Source of the DNA: Marisa cornuarietis
Taxonomy: Eukaryota; Mollusca; Gastropoda; Architaenioglossa; Ampullariidae
NCBI GenBank assembly: GCA_004794655.1
Contig: SMMW01000575.1
Location: forward strand, 14,707,001 to 14,771,000
Length of the DNA stretch: 64,000 nucleotides
Direction of reading: 5' to 3'
Below the pieces are notes generated by a model that had not been told where the DNA came from, made no database searches, and saw only the letters and a program-made list of their open reading frames with translations. Shown in pieces: positions 14,136-26,654 of the stretch; the stretch's first letter is position 1; each line of letters begins with the position of its first letter. The position numbers and the translations under genes are program-made.

Positions 14136-15556
14136 AGCTTTGGCTTTGTTCTGGAAAAATTATCAATGACAACCCACCAATCTCAACAACATCAAGTGTC
14201 ATGTCCACAAGTAGGCCAGTATGTCTAGACTATTCGGCGGCCATCCACATCTCGTCTGCAAAACATTATGGGTTTACGTTTTCCAGACTTAGATTCGAGA
14301 ACAATAGCTAGATATGTGAGCTTCGCGTGTGCGTTTAATTAAATGCTTTGGGGAGCTCTAACTAATGCTGTTAAAATAGAGACCTAGTTAATCTGTGTTT
14401 GCCTTCCCATAAATCAAAGCGAGGTCATCGGACTGAAAGTGATATCATCAGCCTCCATATAGTACTTTACTTTCATGTCAAATAGAATTATAATAGAAAT
14501 ATAAATGTTGTATTTAATATATTATGTTGGTGACGTTTAAAAGATTTATTGTACATAAAATTTCTCCTACAATCTTAATAGTCAGGTATCAAATTGCCTT
14601 TTTCACTAAATATAAAGTCCTTTCAAATGTGCTTTAACACAACTCGGTAACAATTTCGGGAAGTTGTGTGATAATTAAGAAATAACCCTTTGCCTAGAAC
14701 AGACAGGGAAATAAAATATTATTCGATAACAAGCTAACAAACCGTGAATATACAGCACGTACTTGGATTCTGATGTCGTGGGATTTCCAGCCCCAAACGG
14801 CCAAGTAGACAACCCTGCGCAGCCAAATGTCCAATTGTCTAACGATATTTTTTGGTCTGATGCATTTACTGATGACTGCTTTCCCGAGAGAGCTATCTAA
14901 TTAACCTGAATCTTTCTGTATTGGTGTGTACGCACACATAAGTCCCGTCTAGACGATCGATTTCCCGCATACAGTTCATTTGTTAATTTCTCGTTTTTTT
15001 AACATGCCCGTTCATGAGAATGCATCTTTGTGTCCAGGTATGTGTAGCATTTAAGTAGCCTATGTTATGTTTGGAGGACATCTGTATTTTAATTAAATCT
15101 AAAAGGACGCTTATTTAAACTAAATTCATCACAAGTTGAGATAATTGCATACTAATGAAGTTGTTTGTTTCGAAAGGATGTTTATTCAAAACAAATATCG
15201 TAAACCACAAAGAAAGTTATACACATTCCTTCAGGATATATTCCTACAGGATATTAGACATAGAGCAACCAAAGTGGCAAAAGTGACGGCCTTGCAAAGA
15301 AGACAATCACTAGACTGTAAACAACTTTCTATGAGAATAAAGTAGTCCTATTTTCCTTTTTTATATAAGTACCTGTTAACTGGGTGCCTGTGCGTGTACG
15401 TGTGTTTGTGTCTGTGTAAGAAAGAGAGAGAGAGAGAACAATGAGTTTTTCTAATATTTTCACAAAGAAATACTAGAAAAGTATCAGTAATATTTATAGG
15501 CCAGCTTGCAATTTTCCAGTTCATCCAACTAAGTGTACCTCTGAGGTCAGGTGTTC

Positions 15557-15634
15557 ACGCGCGCGCGCACACACACACACACACACACATACACACAAAG
15601 AGAGAGAAAGTTAACAGTATATATATATATATAT
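15557..15634 (+). repeat. Compound (CG)n(CA)n(GA)n(TA)n tract
   Basis: Four dinucleotide types in succession. Confidence 0.9.
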
Positions 15635-18600
15635 GCATATTCAAAACTATACAATATATGAAACAATAATAAACAATTACAAAATTACACAACCATAAAA
15701 ATACAATAACATCCTACGTTCCAACCTTCACAAAGTATTTACAGTTTCGTGATGAGAAAATATCAGCTTGTAAAAACGCATTATAAATGTTTTGAAGACT
15801 TTCTCAGGTAAGCAGATCTGGAATTCATGCAATCCTCGCCGCACTGGATATCAGCGTCGCCATACTTGTACTCAAGAGTCTGGTCTCCGCATGATGGTAG
15901 GTGATGCGAAAACTTCCATCATAGTCTATCTTTGTGGTTTACGATCTATTGCTATACTAAAGAAGACTTTTTTTTGCAAGAGGACAATACTAGAGGGTCA
16001 GATGGCTTTTGCAAAGCCGTGTGTGGAGATTTTCTAATACAGTTTGTATCAATGTTCAACAAAAGACGACCCAATAGCACTTTCCCGTGTTTTGTGTTTG
16101 ATGTCTGATGGGATGTTTTCAACACAGCACTATCCTTTTCCCCCCAGTTCCTCATTTGATCGAGCTCCCTCTAGCGTTGTTTTGTGACTTATAATGTGTC
16201 AAACTTACATTGTTCACTCATCTGCCATGTTTCACGCAACTTGTAATAAGAAGCTACAGTTAAACAGGAAAAAAAAACCTGATACTTCAGTATCGAGAGA
16301 GAGAGTAAACAGGCAAATTTTTTATGGCCAACAGCAGAACTGATTTACTCCTAATTTTTCCCGGGTAGAATGCCTAAGTTAGCATGATTTCTTTCTAGTC
16401 CTCAAAATTCAATAGCAACCTTGAAGATTTTCTTATTCTTATTAAGGATGAGGAGAAGGAAAAAAAACAAACAAGACACATGTATGCAAATTGTTATCCA
16501 GTTGTACCTAGCTAAAAAGAAGCGATAACTTGGCTTTTAAAACTAACGTAATATTCCTTCAGTCGATTGTCACAAATGTTATAAAAGGAAACAGCCTGTC
16601 CAGTTCGATGGCTGGTGAGGGAGCATTAGTAGCTGTGCTTCTAGCAATGACTGTACTGGTGATGCTTGTAAAATGGCAATAGTTTTCTTTAAAGTGCGCT
16701 TTTCCTACCGATGATTACCGTATTGTGCAATTTTCAAACAGGTTGTTCTTTTATATTTACTTTGCTGTTGTTTTGGGGGTTTTGAAAAGTTTTGACATAG
16801 TATTGTCCAGATCTCGTCTGTCTACGTTTCCGTTTAAATAACCTTCTTTCAGTTCTTCACGGTCGATCTCAGAATTACAAGGTTTCAAAGTGCTGTCTTT
16901 TCAAAAGTTTTTCTCTTTTCTTCCTCTTTGTCCAGTGGGCAGTTTTGACAGCCACTAACAAGAAGAGTTTATTTTACTGTCTAAAGCTGTGTCAAGTGTC
17001 CTTTTCAAACCATTTTCTTTTTAGAACGTCTCGTCTTGTCACTTGTAAAAATTACATTCATCTGGGCTTATATTCATAATAATCACCTGGAGGTAAAACG
17101 TTCTAGCGATTACGGGGGTAAAATTAACCAAGCAGAAAAGTTAGCTTCCAATTCACGAGCATCTAAACAGGTGAAGTTAACTAACCGCCCTGCAGTTAAC
17201 TCAAATGGTAGCTAAATGATGATCTTCAATACAAGCCCTCACGGATGTCTTACTTTTTCTTAATGCGATTCTTGGGGTCTTAAATGTCTAGATGGGAGCA
17301 AATTCGTTTAATAAATGAATACATTTCAAATCAGTATACTACATTTGGGTATTTCTCTTCGTTCTCAAAAAATGCGCCGAAAATATCACCATGCACAGAA
17401 ATAAAGTCATGACGACCCCGGTATGATTGACTAGCAAGTGTTGCCAGTTTTCCCATTCGTTGAGAACTTGACAAGTTGAGTATATCTATGCATTTTACTG
17501 ATGACTTTTGTTTTTGACTTCTTTCTTTGAATGGTGTTGGTTGTAGGAATGCGTCTCAAGAACCGGGGGCAGTGAAAGGTATTCACGCAGATCTGGGGAA
17601 ATAGATTCTTGCTCCGAGTTTTACCAAATCATTGCAAAAAATAAATAAATAAATAAATAAATTTTGCACCTCACTAGTCACTTAAAACTTTCTAGCCATT
17701 AAACGGACACAGAGCTGGACGTTCAGTCGTTTAGTGCCACTTAATTTCTCGGCCCTCAAGGAAATGTCCCCGTATTAGCCACGAGAAGGGTCCCCTGATT
17801 TTCGCCCATACCGCCTGTATGGTCCCTGACTTCTCGGCGAGGTAACGTATTTTGGAAGTAAATTTCCAGTTTGTCCATGACAAACACGCCACCCCACACA
17901 AGGTCACTTCTTGATCGACGCACGTGATGCGCAGCACAATGAGCTTGGATTCTGGCGTTCCCGTCGTGCCCTGCATCGCTCGACATCTCTTGACAGAGCG
18001 ATTTGAGTTTGAAATGCTTTATACTTTGGTGGAATAAATTCGTCCATTTCGACATTAAGTCCTCCATTCCTAGACTCACATCCCTGCAATAATATTTTTT
18101 GGTAGAATTAGCAGCCGCCAGTAACTCGGGGATTGCATTTCACAGTTTAATTTTCTGCTGGAGGAAACGTCACTTATTTTAAGGAGATCGGGTTCACGGA
18201 CAGCCACAAGGCAGTTTTTTTTTCTTTTAAAATCCGGTCCTTATTTTACAATCTCTTCCATCGAAAGAGGATTTTCTTTATTTGATAGCTCGCGCTTTCA
18301 ATTGTATTAATCTTTTAAACAGGCCAGAGTTTTATCTGCGCTGACTGTGAGCTGTTAGCAGTTTTAGGGCTGAAAAACGGGTTCGTGAAAATCGCTGTGA
18401 CGAGGACTCCTCTCCTTTCATCAACACTGTTATATGAATAACTACATCACTTGTATAGACAGTAGCGTTAACGTGAGTTAGTGCCACTAAAGTATGGCGA
18501 AGCGTTTGCCAATATGGATGGGCATGTATTATTATTATTATTTGCAATTTTTCAGTGCCACCTTAACCGCCCGCCTAGTAGCCAACCGCCCAAGGGATGC

Positions 18601-18953
18601 CAATCTCTGCTGCCTTTTGCTGGGCATGGGTGTCGAACAAAAACTACTGTTGATGATCCCCCTCTCAAAGAGCATCATTAGGCGGTAGGCTTTTTACGGC
18701 GTCTCTCGCACATCGCCCTTTGCGGAACTGCCGCCTATAACAGCAGACCCTAATGACCTAGTGCATTAGGTCCTACTCCTGCCATACAAATGGTGTAGTG
18801 ATGGCTATCATGAACTATGTGCATACCGTGCGAGTGCCCTTATGGTCTTCGAAGGCGATGAAGTGCTAAATGACCGGTCTCTCGAAAGTTGTCCCAGTAA
18901 TGAGTGTTTATAGACTTCATGATTCGCCTTGGTAATTTCTACTCTCTCTCCCT

Positions 18954-19014
18954 TTGTGTGTGTGTGGGGGGTGGGTGGGTGGGTGGGGGTGTGGGTGTGT
19001 GTGTGTGTGTGTGG

Positions 19015-19058
<44 letters not shown>

Positions 19059-19060
19059 GC
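18954..19060 (+). repeat. Compound (GT)n/(GGGT)n/(GA)n tract
   Basis: A strongly strand-asymmetric G-rich array. Confidence 0.95.
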
Positions 19061-19769
19061 ATACATTTGTATGTCGTTCTCGAAAGCTAGAGAAAACTAC
19101 TTCCAGTTTTCTCTTGTACAGCAAGGGTTCTGTCTGGGTCATAGTGCATTCCAAACTGAGAATACGCTTCGTAAAAAGTAGGTGCTATGCTGTTAGTCTT
19201 CTTCAACCACTCAGTTCTAGAGTTACCTCGCCATTAAACACTTTATATGTCGGAACATTTGGTACATAGTAACCCTTTCAGTGAACAGTCAAAAAGCAAA
19301 ATAAAAACCAGCAACAAAGACTTCAAGGCCGTGACGGGGAAGGACGATTTGGGTGGCGGCTGATACATCTCCAAAAAACACTTTAGGATAGTCCCTGCAA
19401 TTAGAATTTTAACATCTGCATTCAGTTCTCAGTTCTTTCCCCGTATCGCAAGCGACTCACTCTTATCTTTCAGGTGACTGGTGATGCTCTTGTCCCTTAC
19501 TTCACTCCTGTCCCCTCTTCTCCAGCAGAAAAATAGGAGCAGAAATAGCTACTCGTTAACGCTCAAGCTATACCTAATTTTATGGGAAGAAATAGTTTGC
19601 GTCCTATGGGGGAAAGAGTAGGGGAAAGGAGATACAGACTCAGCTTCCTTGGGGTTTTTCAAGGAAAAATGTAGAAAATTACGCTAACATTGCCTGCAAA
19701 TTCTCACGGACCGCCGACACGTCACGAAAAAAATGGTCCCCACGTTCTGTCTCCATATATAGAATAAAT

Positions 19770-20048
19770 TCATTCTTCTGTTTTATTTTCCGCATCCGCA
19801 ACACAGGTGGCTTCTACGTCCTTAAACTCGGTGACGACATGGTGGGCGGGTTTGTCCTCGCACTTCAGGCTTCTTTGCGGTCCTTCTTCATCAGAAACAA
19901 TGACATGGCATTCTCTGTATAAGACCGAGAAGCAAGAGACTTCGCGATGACATGGCTGCTTTGTGTGCAGGGTACCTCCAGCACGCAAAGCGTACGTCAA
20001 GTGGATAGTCTGATAGTCGTAGTCCATCCTCTCTACTATGTTAACCAA
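19770..20048 (-). other. Unassigned 92-codon open frame
   Basis: Open on the minus strand with balanced composition, six cysteines and an acidic end (VEATCVADAENKTEE). It is richer in GC than its surroundings. A CAG acceptor-like end lies just upstream (GACGCTCAG). No family recognised; it may be an exon or chance. Confidence 0.2.
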
Positions 20049-22769
20049 TATTCCTGAGCGTCACACCCTTTCCAATCTTACCTGGCATTCTTCAATGCAG
20101 AACTGTATCCGCATTCAAGTCCATTGGCTCCCAGGTTGACAATTATTCGAACCTTCATTAAATTTGATCTGTCCCCTCTACATTTTTCTTCCCACTCCTT
20201 TTTTCCCATTCTTAAAGTTCTATTTGAAGTCTCTCTAAACTTCAAGATCTCAGCAATGCAATCACTGATCCCGTATCAAGGGTGAGCGAAATAAATAAGA
20301 AAAGAAAGAAAGAAATATGATTTTAGAGAAAGATAGAGTCTTAGAACAGAAATGTTCTTAATCTTTGATGTCTGTCTTTCAAATCAACTATTTAGCATTT
20401 AGTCCGTTTTTGTTAATCCTTCAATATAACGTTTAAAACTGTTATTCTTGTAAAGGGAAACTGACACAAAAACGAGCATAAAAAAAGAAAATTTGTTTGC
20501 TTTGCTAACATATGTGGCATTATGGAAACACCAAACAAGCTAGTAAAAGAGTGTCTCTTATTTAAGTTTTTTTTCGTCTTTTGTAACAAATTTCACTGCA
20601 TATTTCCATAATATTCCCAAAATGGTATTCACAAATGTATGGACAGTTCAGTTCTGACAGTGAATGCCGTAATGGAGCAAAAATTTCTGTAACTGCCTAA
20701 CATTTGAAAGCCGCATGATATCATACTGAAAATAAAGATCAGATGATACATTTAGCAGACTAGAAATTGTAAGAATTCACGGTGAACGTGCAAGCTAGGC
20801 AACTTACAAAATGCAGAACAATCCTTGGAGATGTAAGACAACGTGGAGAAAAGGGATCATGTAAAAGCGATTGTGTACCTAAAATTAATGCTAAGAATAA
20901 CATTCTAAACCCAAGCTCCTATCAATCTAAAAGCCCTAATCAAGATGCACGATTAGGTAGAGGTTAGCACACCAAGACATTTGGAGGATGTGTCTTATTT
21001 CTTAAGCTATGAAATCTTTCAAGGCAGAGGGTGTGGTGTTGAAAAATGATATGCGAAGTTCGTACTTTAGGCTAAGTATCATTACGAGCTGACAAATGAA
21101 GAACACAAGAAACTGCTTTTATGAAAATAACCTACCTGGATCCTGTTTTCTAAATACTAAAAGAGTTTCAGATTCACCGAAGTTTGAAAGCGTGTGGAAA
21201 AGATGGCAAAGACAGCTGTGCACTCATTTCAATGCGCAGCCAAGTAAGCATGAACTATGGCGTGACTTTATGCCATTATTTCAACAATAGGTTAGGCACC
21301 ACACCATCCAGGACACGTCTCTACCTCGGGAGTGTTTGTCAACGTGATGCAGGTTTGAAGGTTGTGATAGTGTTCCTGGTGCTGGTGGAGATCCTAAGCA
21401 TGCACAACCTCACCTTAACGTTTTCTCTGTGCGTCACAGCTTTTGCGGTTGATTGTGTCCACAAGTGAGCTGGTCAGCCGAAGAGCCAGGTGGAATACTA
21501 AGATATTAATTGACTTCTACCTACGCGGAGAGCAGGTGGGCACCGCTTGCAGTGCCACAGACGGTACCTCCAACGAGGGCGTAGAAGAGGACGTGCAGCG
21601 AGGAGCGTCCGAAGGGCAGGTTTCCTAAGAAACTTGTCTCTCATGACAATGTCACGTGAGACGTCAGCTGTAGACAACGCATCTTCGAATGTTGGGAGCT
21701 ACAAAAGCTTCTTAGCCAAGCAACTACTTATGATGATTAGAAAGACAAAAGGACCTCTCTGTCAGTCAAATTTTTTCTAGTGTGTTTGTGTGGATGGATG
21801 AATGGATGGATGGATGGATCAAAAAAATTAAGGATCGCAAATTTTGGGCTCAGCTCCCACTACTAAATACTACTCTAGCTAACAGCTGGCAATGATAGTA
21901 CCTCAACCATGATAGTAACACACCAGTATTTACACGTGTATAAATGTATATTTTTCCGTATGTGTGTATACATGTATAGGTATAAATATGTGACTACGCA
22001 AATATGTCTATCGCCAGGTTGAAGCTTCCACGCCATTAGTCTCCCACACCAAACGACAAACGGCAGACAACAGAAAACACATGGCATGTGCCAGTCAGAT
22101 CTGCCTAGAAAAGGACGCGTGCTGGCACCGCCTCTGGTGGGAATCACCAAAGTCCTAAAGCACGCGCATTCAGGTAACGTCATGCACGAGCGAGCTCCAG
22201 TCAACACTACGCACGCGCCCTGCAGCTAAAGCTAACAATGCCAGGCTTATCGTACGCAAAAAGCGACGTGGGCGCCGTCCCCTGTAGCTGGAGCTTTAGA
22301 CTCTGTTGACAGATTTCAGTTTGTGTGCGTGGCTATTTTTGCAGAAAACGCTGAGAAACGATCGTTAAGTGTGTAATGTAGTTTTATACATTAACGACCC
22401 AGTCCCCTGCCCCCCACCTACAGTCCTCCCCCGCTTGACACGTCCCTGGAGCGGTTGTATTTTGTTGAAACAACGCCATGACAAGTGCTTACAAGCATTA
22501 ACAAGCCCTATTATCTCCTGTCTGCCTGGCTTCTTTGATGCTTCTGGACTACTGGTTGACCTTGCCAGCCAAGCAAGCGTCCCAGTCGCTCTGTCGTGAC
22601 AGCTACAAGGCCCGCCAACCCTGTTTAGCCTTACGCCCAGACCACTTTTCTTCCTCTTCTCGTTTACACTTTCTCAAGTGTGAACCAGTCCTTGTGACAG
22701 AACAAATTAATTACGGTTGAAATCGATTTTAGAATTCCCGAGACTTTCTTTTTTTTCTTTTTCTTTATT

Positions 22770-22969
22770 TGTTTTCTCCTACAATTGAATCCTTCAAATC
22801 TGCACTGAAAACGCACCTCTTCCTTGAGTATTACTCCTAACACAGTCCACACAATGCTCGTCCTTTTTTACCCTCCCCACTTCCGCTTTTGATACTTTTC
22901 TACCCATCTTCCTCTGCAGAATCACTATATTCTGAGTTCTTGTTACTTGGTGCCTCTTTCCGTTTTTTT
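22770..22969 (+). mobile_element. CR1/L2-like LINE 3' end, left half (split by the L1/Tx1-like LINE)
   Basis: From ATTGAATCCTTCAAATCTGC onward this closely parallels 62.6-62.78 kb (shared CACCTCTTCCTT, ACTCCTA, CAGTCCACACAAT, CTTCCGCTT blocks in the same order). It stops at CTTTCCG followed by the T-run, which is the insertion point. Confidence 0.75.
22955..22969 (+). repeat. Target-site duplication of the LINE, left copy
   Basis: TCTTTCCGTTTTTTT. The T-run makes its inner edge ambiguous by a few bases. Confidence 0.7.
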
Positions 22970-23880
22970 TTTTTTTTTTTTTTGGTTTTTAGCAACCTTT
23001 TTTTTTTTTTTTTTACACATTTTATTATGCCTTTCTATAAAAACAAAGAAATCAACATAATATAAGAGAAGGTGAGAAAAAATTACTTTTTAACTAACCA
23101 ATGGATAAAATAAAACTTTGGGTTATTCAGGAATATTTCCAGCCTTTTTTTTTTTTTAACGAGGGCAAACTTTGTATATCTGCTTATTCAACTTTACAAT
23201 CATTCTAAAAATATGACAACGAATAAATTTGCAAGTTTTGTGCAATAGACATGAACTCCATTAGCATCTAACAATATGCTCATGTAAGAGAAAAGAAAAA
23301 AAAAACTGTAAGTGCAGCTATAAAGATTCTCGTTACAAACAAAATGTAAAGTCTCAGGCCACATATAGTAGCAGGCAAAAAAATGGCATAACAAGCATGT
23401 TGAACCTTATTTCCCTGTACTAGGTATTAGCGACACTAGAAATATGGGCTCAGTTTCACAACACATTTCTAATTTTAAACACTTTTTGGTCTCCGAACAA
23501 TTTTTTTTTTTTTTTTTAATTATTAAGAATCTTAATAAAAGGGCTGGGACAAACGCAATTTACCCATTTCATGCAATGTCAATATGAGTTCTTTCAAATA
23601 GCCTAATCATAAAAAAGACAACATTACATAACACAAATAATAATACACAAATAATGTAACTCCATTTACTTAACTTAAAATTTAAACAATACACCTAGGC
23701 TTACATATTACCGTTTTTTTTTTTTCACAGATACATATAAGATATAATATTTTACAATATGAGACAAACATATAAACATAAGGTAAAAGTCATCCATCTG
23801 CCAAGCAGGTCATCCAACATGCTCATACATAGTTTTAACTAATCATACAGTCATGTGTATGTATATATAAATCAATATGT
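22963..23880 (-). other. 3' region and A-tail of the LINE
   Basis: AT-rich sequence downstream of the ORF2 stop, with several T-runs on the plus strand (23711, 23501-23517, 23143, 22998-23014, 22963-22983). The last two are the likely polyadenylate end next to the target duplication. An inverted-repeat-type terminus like that of the MITE at 63.5 kb lies within it (23446-23485). Confidence 0.6.
23446..23485 (+). repeat. Orphan terminus of the MITE family
   Basis: Starts GGGCTCAGTTTCACAACAC; positions 23457-23485 are identical over 29 bases to 63543-63571, the left end of the MITE at 63.5 kb. No matching right terminus was found nearby. It lies inside the 3' region of the minus-strand LINE. 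Confidence 0.6.
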
Positions 23881-26559
23881 TTATATGACGAGTTGTTTAT
23901 AGGGTAGCCAGAGTTGATCCAACCTTTCTTCATTTATTTCTAAACATGCATTAAATTTTTCAATTTTGTATCTTTGTTTCAATATTCGGATAAAGGGTTC
24001 TAGTTGGGGGGTGGCTTTTTTGAACCTGCAGGAATATATGTATGTTTTTGCGAGTAGCAATATTAAGTCAAGTACAGCATCTGTCTCGGAGTCATTGCTT
24101 CGTCCAAACAGAACAAGATGTTCACTGACAGTTATTCTTGGAGCACTTTTACATTTGTCTGATATACACTTTTGTAAGTTTCTCCAGAAATCCTTAACAT
24201 TTTCACAATTCCAAAATATATGCTGAATGTTTTCTTTTTCATCTCTGCATAGGCTACAGACATCATCATCTTCTAGTCCCATGTGGAATAAAATTACTTT
24301 TGTCCCTAGAATTCTATGTAACACTCTGATTTGCAGCCATTTTAATTTAATGTCTTTTATATTAGCCATTGTTTTAAATATAACATTCCAGTCAACATTT
24401 ATGTTTACCCTCTCATCCCATTTCAAACAACAACTTGGCCTACATGTGTTAGATATCATCTTATCATAATATAGTCTTGCGCCTTTCTGTACTGATTGAA
24501 TTATACTAAGAGTTTTATTTGTATCATATGTAAAAGAAGATAAATCTGTTTTATTTATTCTATTTAAATTTATATATGTCTTTATGGCCTTTATGCAACC
24601 AGTAAATGAGATGAAGTTAATGTTAACATCATATTTATTCTTGACAGCTTGGTATGATAGAAAGTTTCCTCTTTCATCCATTAAGTGTTTTACTAAGTAT
24701 ATATCTTTCTCCACCCATCTCTTATATAGAATTGGCTTATTCTCAATCTTAATTCTGTCATTACAAAAGATAGGTTCTTTCAAAATTTCTTCATGTTTTT
24801 CGCACACTATATTCTCTCCAAAAATCCTGTACGCTTTTAATACATCTGTCCAGAAGCTGTTTGCATTTATAAAGGGGCATACTGCAGGGCCTAGTTTGTC
24901 TAAATAATTTATTATTTTATGTGTTGACATGAGATTTCTTTTCCAGCTGTGGTTGGTTTTTTTAATTTTCCGCAGCCATGATAGTTTTAATGCATTCATA
25001 TAAATTCTAACATCAGGTATGCCCATGCCCCCAGCATGAATATTTCTAGTGGATATTTTTCTGTTAATTTTATCATTTTTACTATTCCAAACAAACTTAA
25101 AGATGGATTTCTGTAAGTCATTTATAATATAGTCTGGAGGGTTGGGTAGCAGTAGCCACAGGTGTACCAGTTTTGACAAGATTAATGACTTAAGTATTGC
25201 TACTCTCCCTAATGGAGTTAACTGTCTCTTTAACCATATTTTATACAGCATTCTAATTTCAGCAAGCTTGCTATCGTAGTTTAATTTTATACAATCTTTT
25301 AAATTATTTGTAAACCAAAGGCCCAGAATTTTAATTTTTTCTGGATTCCACTGCATCTGTAAGTGTGGTAAGAATTTAACTGGTGAATTTCTTTTGCTCC
25401 CCAGCCATATTGCACTTGATTTTTCCGTGTTTAATACTAATCCAGATATCTTTCCAAACATGTCTAATGTGCGCATAGATTCTTCAAAGGACAGTCTGTC
25501 ATCTTCCAAGGTTAGTTCTGTATCATCTGCATACTGTACAATTTTACTTTCAGAGTTGTGGGTTTTTATACCTTTTATATATTTGTTTTTCCTTATCATA
25601 ATAGCTAGAATTTCTACGCATAGGATGAATAAATAAGGTGAGATGGGGTCCCCCTGCCTGCAGCCTCTTCTTATTTGGAACCATGCTGATAATGTGCCAT
25701 TCACTGACACACTTGATTTGATATTAGTATAAAAGGTGGTGATCCATTTGCAGAAAAGGGGGCTGAAACCAAAGACGTGTAGAGTATCAAGCATGAAACT
25801 CCAGCTAATACTATCGAAGGCTTTTTCAAAGTCAAGGCAGACTAGCAGACCAGGCTGTTTAGTCATACTTAAATGTTCAATCAAATCATATATCAGTCTA
25901 ATGTTATCCCCAAGATATCTTCCACGGATGAAGCCGGACTGATCCTCATGGATCAGAGATGGTAACACTTTTTTCATTCTATTTGCAATGCATGCTGCCC
26001 CAATCTTATATATCACATTTAAGAGAGTGATTGGTCTCCAGTTTTTGATATGATCTCTAGCTTTATCTGTTTTAGGTATACATATAATAACACCTTCTTT
26101 TTGTGTAGCTGATAACTCTCCTTTTTGCAAGCCTTCATTTAGTGATCTAACAATGAGAGGGCCAAGCTGTTTCCAAAAAACCTTGAAAAACTCTACAGTA
26201 AATCCATCGCTTCCTGGGCTTTTACCATTAGACATATTTTTTACAGCCTGACCTGCTTCTTCTAGAGTGATAATTCCTTCTAGTAGATTTAGCTCAGGTT
26301 CAGTAAGTTTTGGTATGTCCACTCTGATGTCATCGAAGTTGCAGTTGTGTACTGATCGTTCCGAGTACAGATTAGAGAAGAAGGCTTGCACCTCAGCTCT
26401 TATTTCATCAGGTCTTGTGGTGCTTTCCCCATTTTGCTTTCGTAATTTTCGAATTTGTTTACTTACATAGTTACGTTTTTCTAATGAGCAGAAATATTTA
26501 CTAACTTTCTCTCCTTCTGCTATCCACCTTGCCCTGGAGCGAATCAGTACACCTTCCAT
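23881..26559 (-). CDS. LINE ORF2, reverse transcriptase and C-terminal zinc-knuckle part
   Basis: An open frame of 892 codons from the ATG at 26559; the frame is actually open from 26682, so this ATG is probably internal to ORF2. The product would reverse-transcribe LINE RNA at the nicked target. Visible: KNWRPITLLNVIYKI (about 172-186), SGFIRGRYLGDNIRLIYDLI (about 208-227), catalytic motif A in LDFEKAFDSISW (about 242-253), RQGDPISPYLF (301-311), catalytic YADD (343-346), a thumb region with GRVAILKSLILSKLVHLWLL, and a C-terminal CCHC knuckle C768-x2-C771-x8-H780-x4-C785. The length suits the RT-to-end part of an L1/Tx1-type ORF2. No in-frame stop interrupts it, which argues for a recent insertion. 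It is separated by a frameshift from the endonuclease frame just upstream. Confidence 0.9.
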   Translation of the reverse strand: MEGVLIRSRARWIAEGEKVSKYFCSLEKRNYVSKQIRKLRKQNGESTTRPDEIRAEVQAFFSNLYSERSVHNCNFDDIRVDIPKLTEPELNLLEGIITLEEAGQAVKNMSNGKSPGSDGFTVEFFKVFWKQLGPLIVRSLNEGLQKGELSATQKEGVIICIPKTDKARDHIKNWRPITLLNVIYKIGAACIANRMKKVLPSLIHEDQSGFIRGRYLGDNIRLIYDLIEHLSMTKQPGLLVCLDFEKAFDSISWSFMLDTLHVFGFSPLFCKWITTFYTNIKSSVSVNGTLSAWFQIRRGCRQGDPISPYLFILCVEILAIMIRKNKYIKGIKTHNSESKIVQYADDTELTLEDDRLSFEESMRTLDMFGKISGLVLNTEKSSAIWLGSKRNSPVKFLPHLQMQWNPEKIKILGLWFTNNLKDCIKLNYDSKLAEIRMLYKIWLKRQLTPLGRVAILKSLILSKLVHLWLLLPNPPDYIINDLQKSIFKFVWNSKNDKINRKISTRNIHAGGMGIPDVRIYMNALKLSWLRKIKKTNHSWKRNLMSTHKIINYLDKLGPAVCPFINANSFWTDVLKAYRIFGENIVCEKHEEILKEPIFCNDRIKIENKPILYKRWVEKDIYLVKHLMDERGNFLSYQAVKNKYDVNINFISFTGCIKAIKTYINLNRINKTDLSSFTYDTNKTLSIIQSVQKGARLYYDKMISNTCRPSCCLKWDERVNINVDWNVIFKTMANIKDIKLKWLQIRVLHRILGTKVILFHMGLEDDDVCSLCRDEKENIQHIFWNCENVKDFWRNLQKCISDKCKSAPRITVSEHLVLFGRSNDSETDAVLDLILLLAKTYIYSCRFKKATPQLEPFIRILKQRYKIEKFNACLEINEERLDQLWLPYKQLVI

Positions 26560-26654
26560 TCTCTTTTCCCTTATATTAATAAGTTCATTTTTATTCTTTT
26601 CAAGTTTGTTAATTTCCTCTTCGTTTAACCTTCCCTTGTCTTCCAGCTGTGTAA

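Larger units (their letters stand above)
11011..22769. other. Unassigned, probably intergenic or intronic
   Basis: Contains simple repeats and one unassigned open frame (19770-20048 minus). The stretch 17731-18090 is GC-richer with overlapping minus-strand frames but no recognisable domain. Confidence 0.5.
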
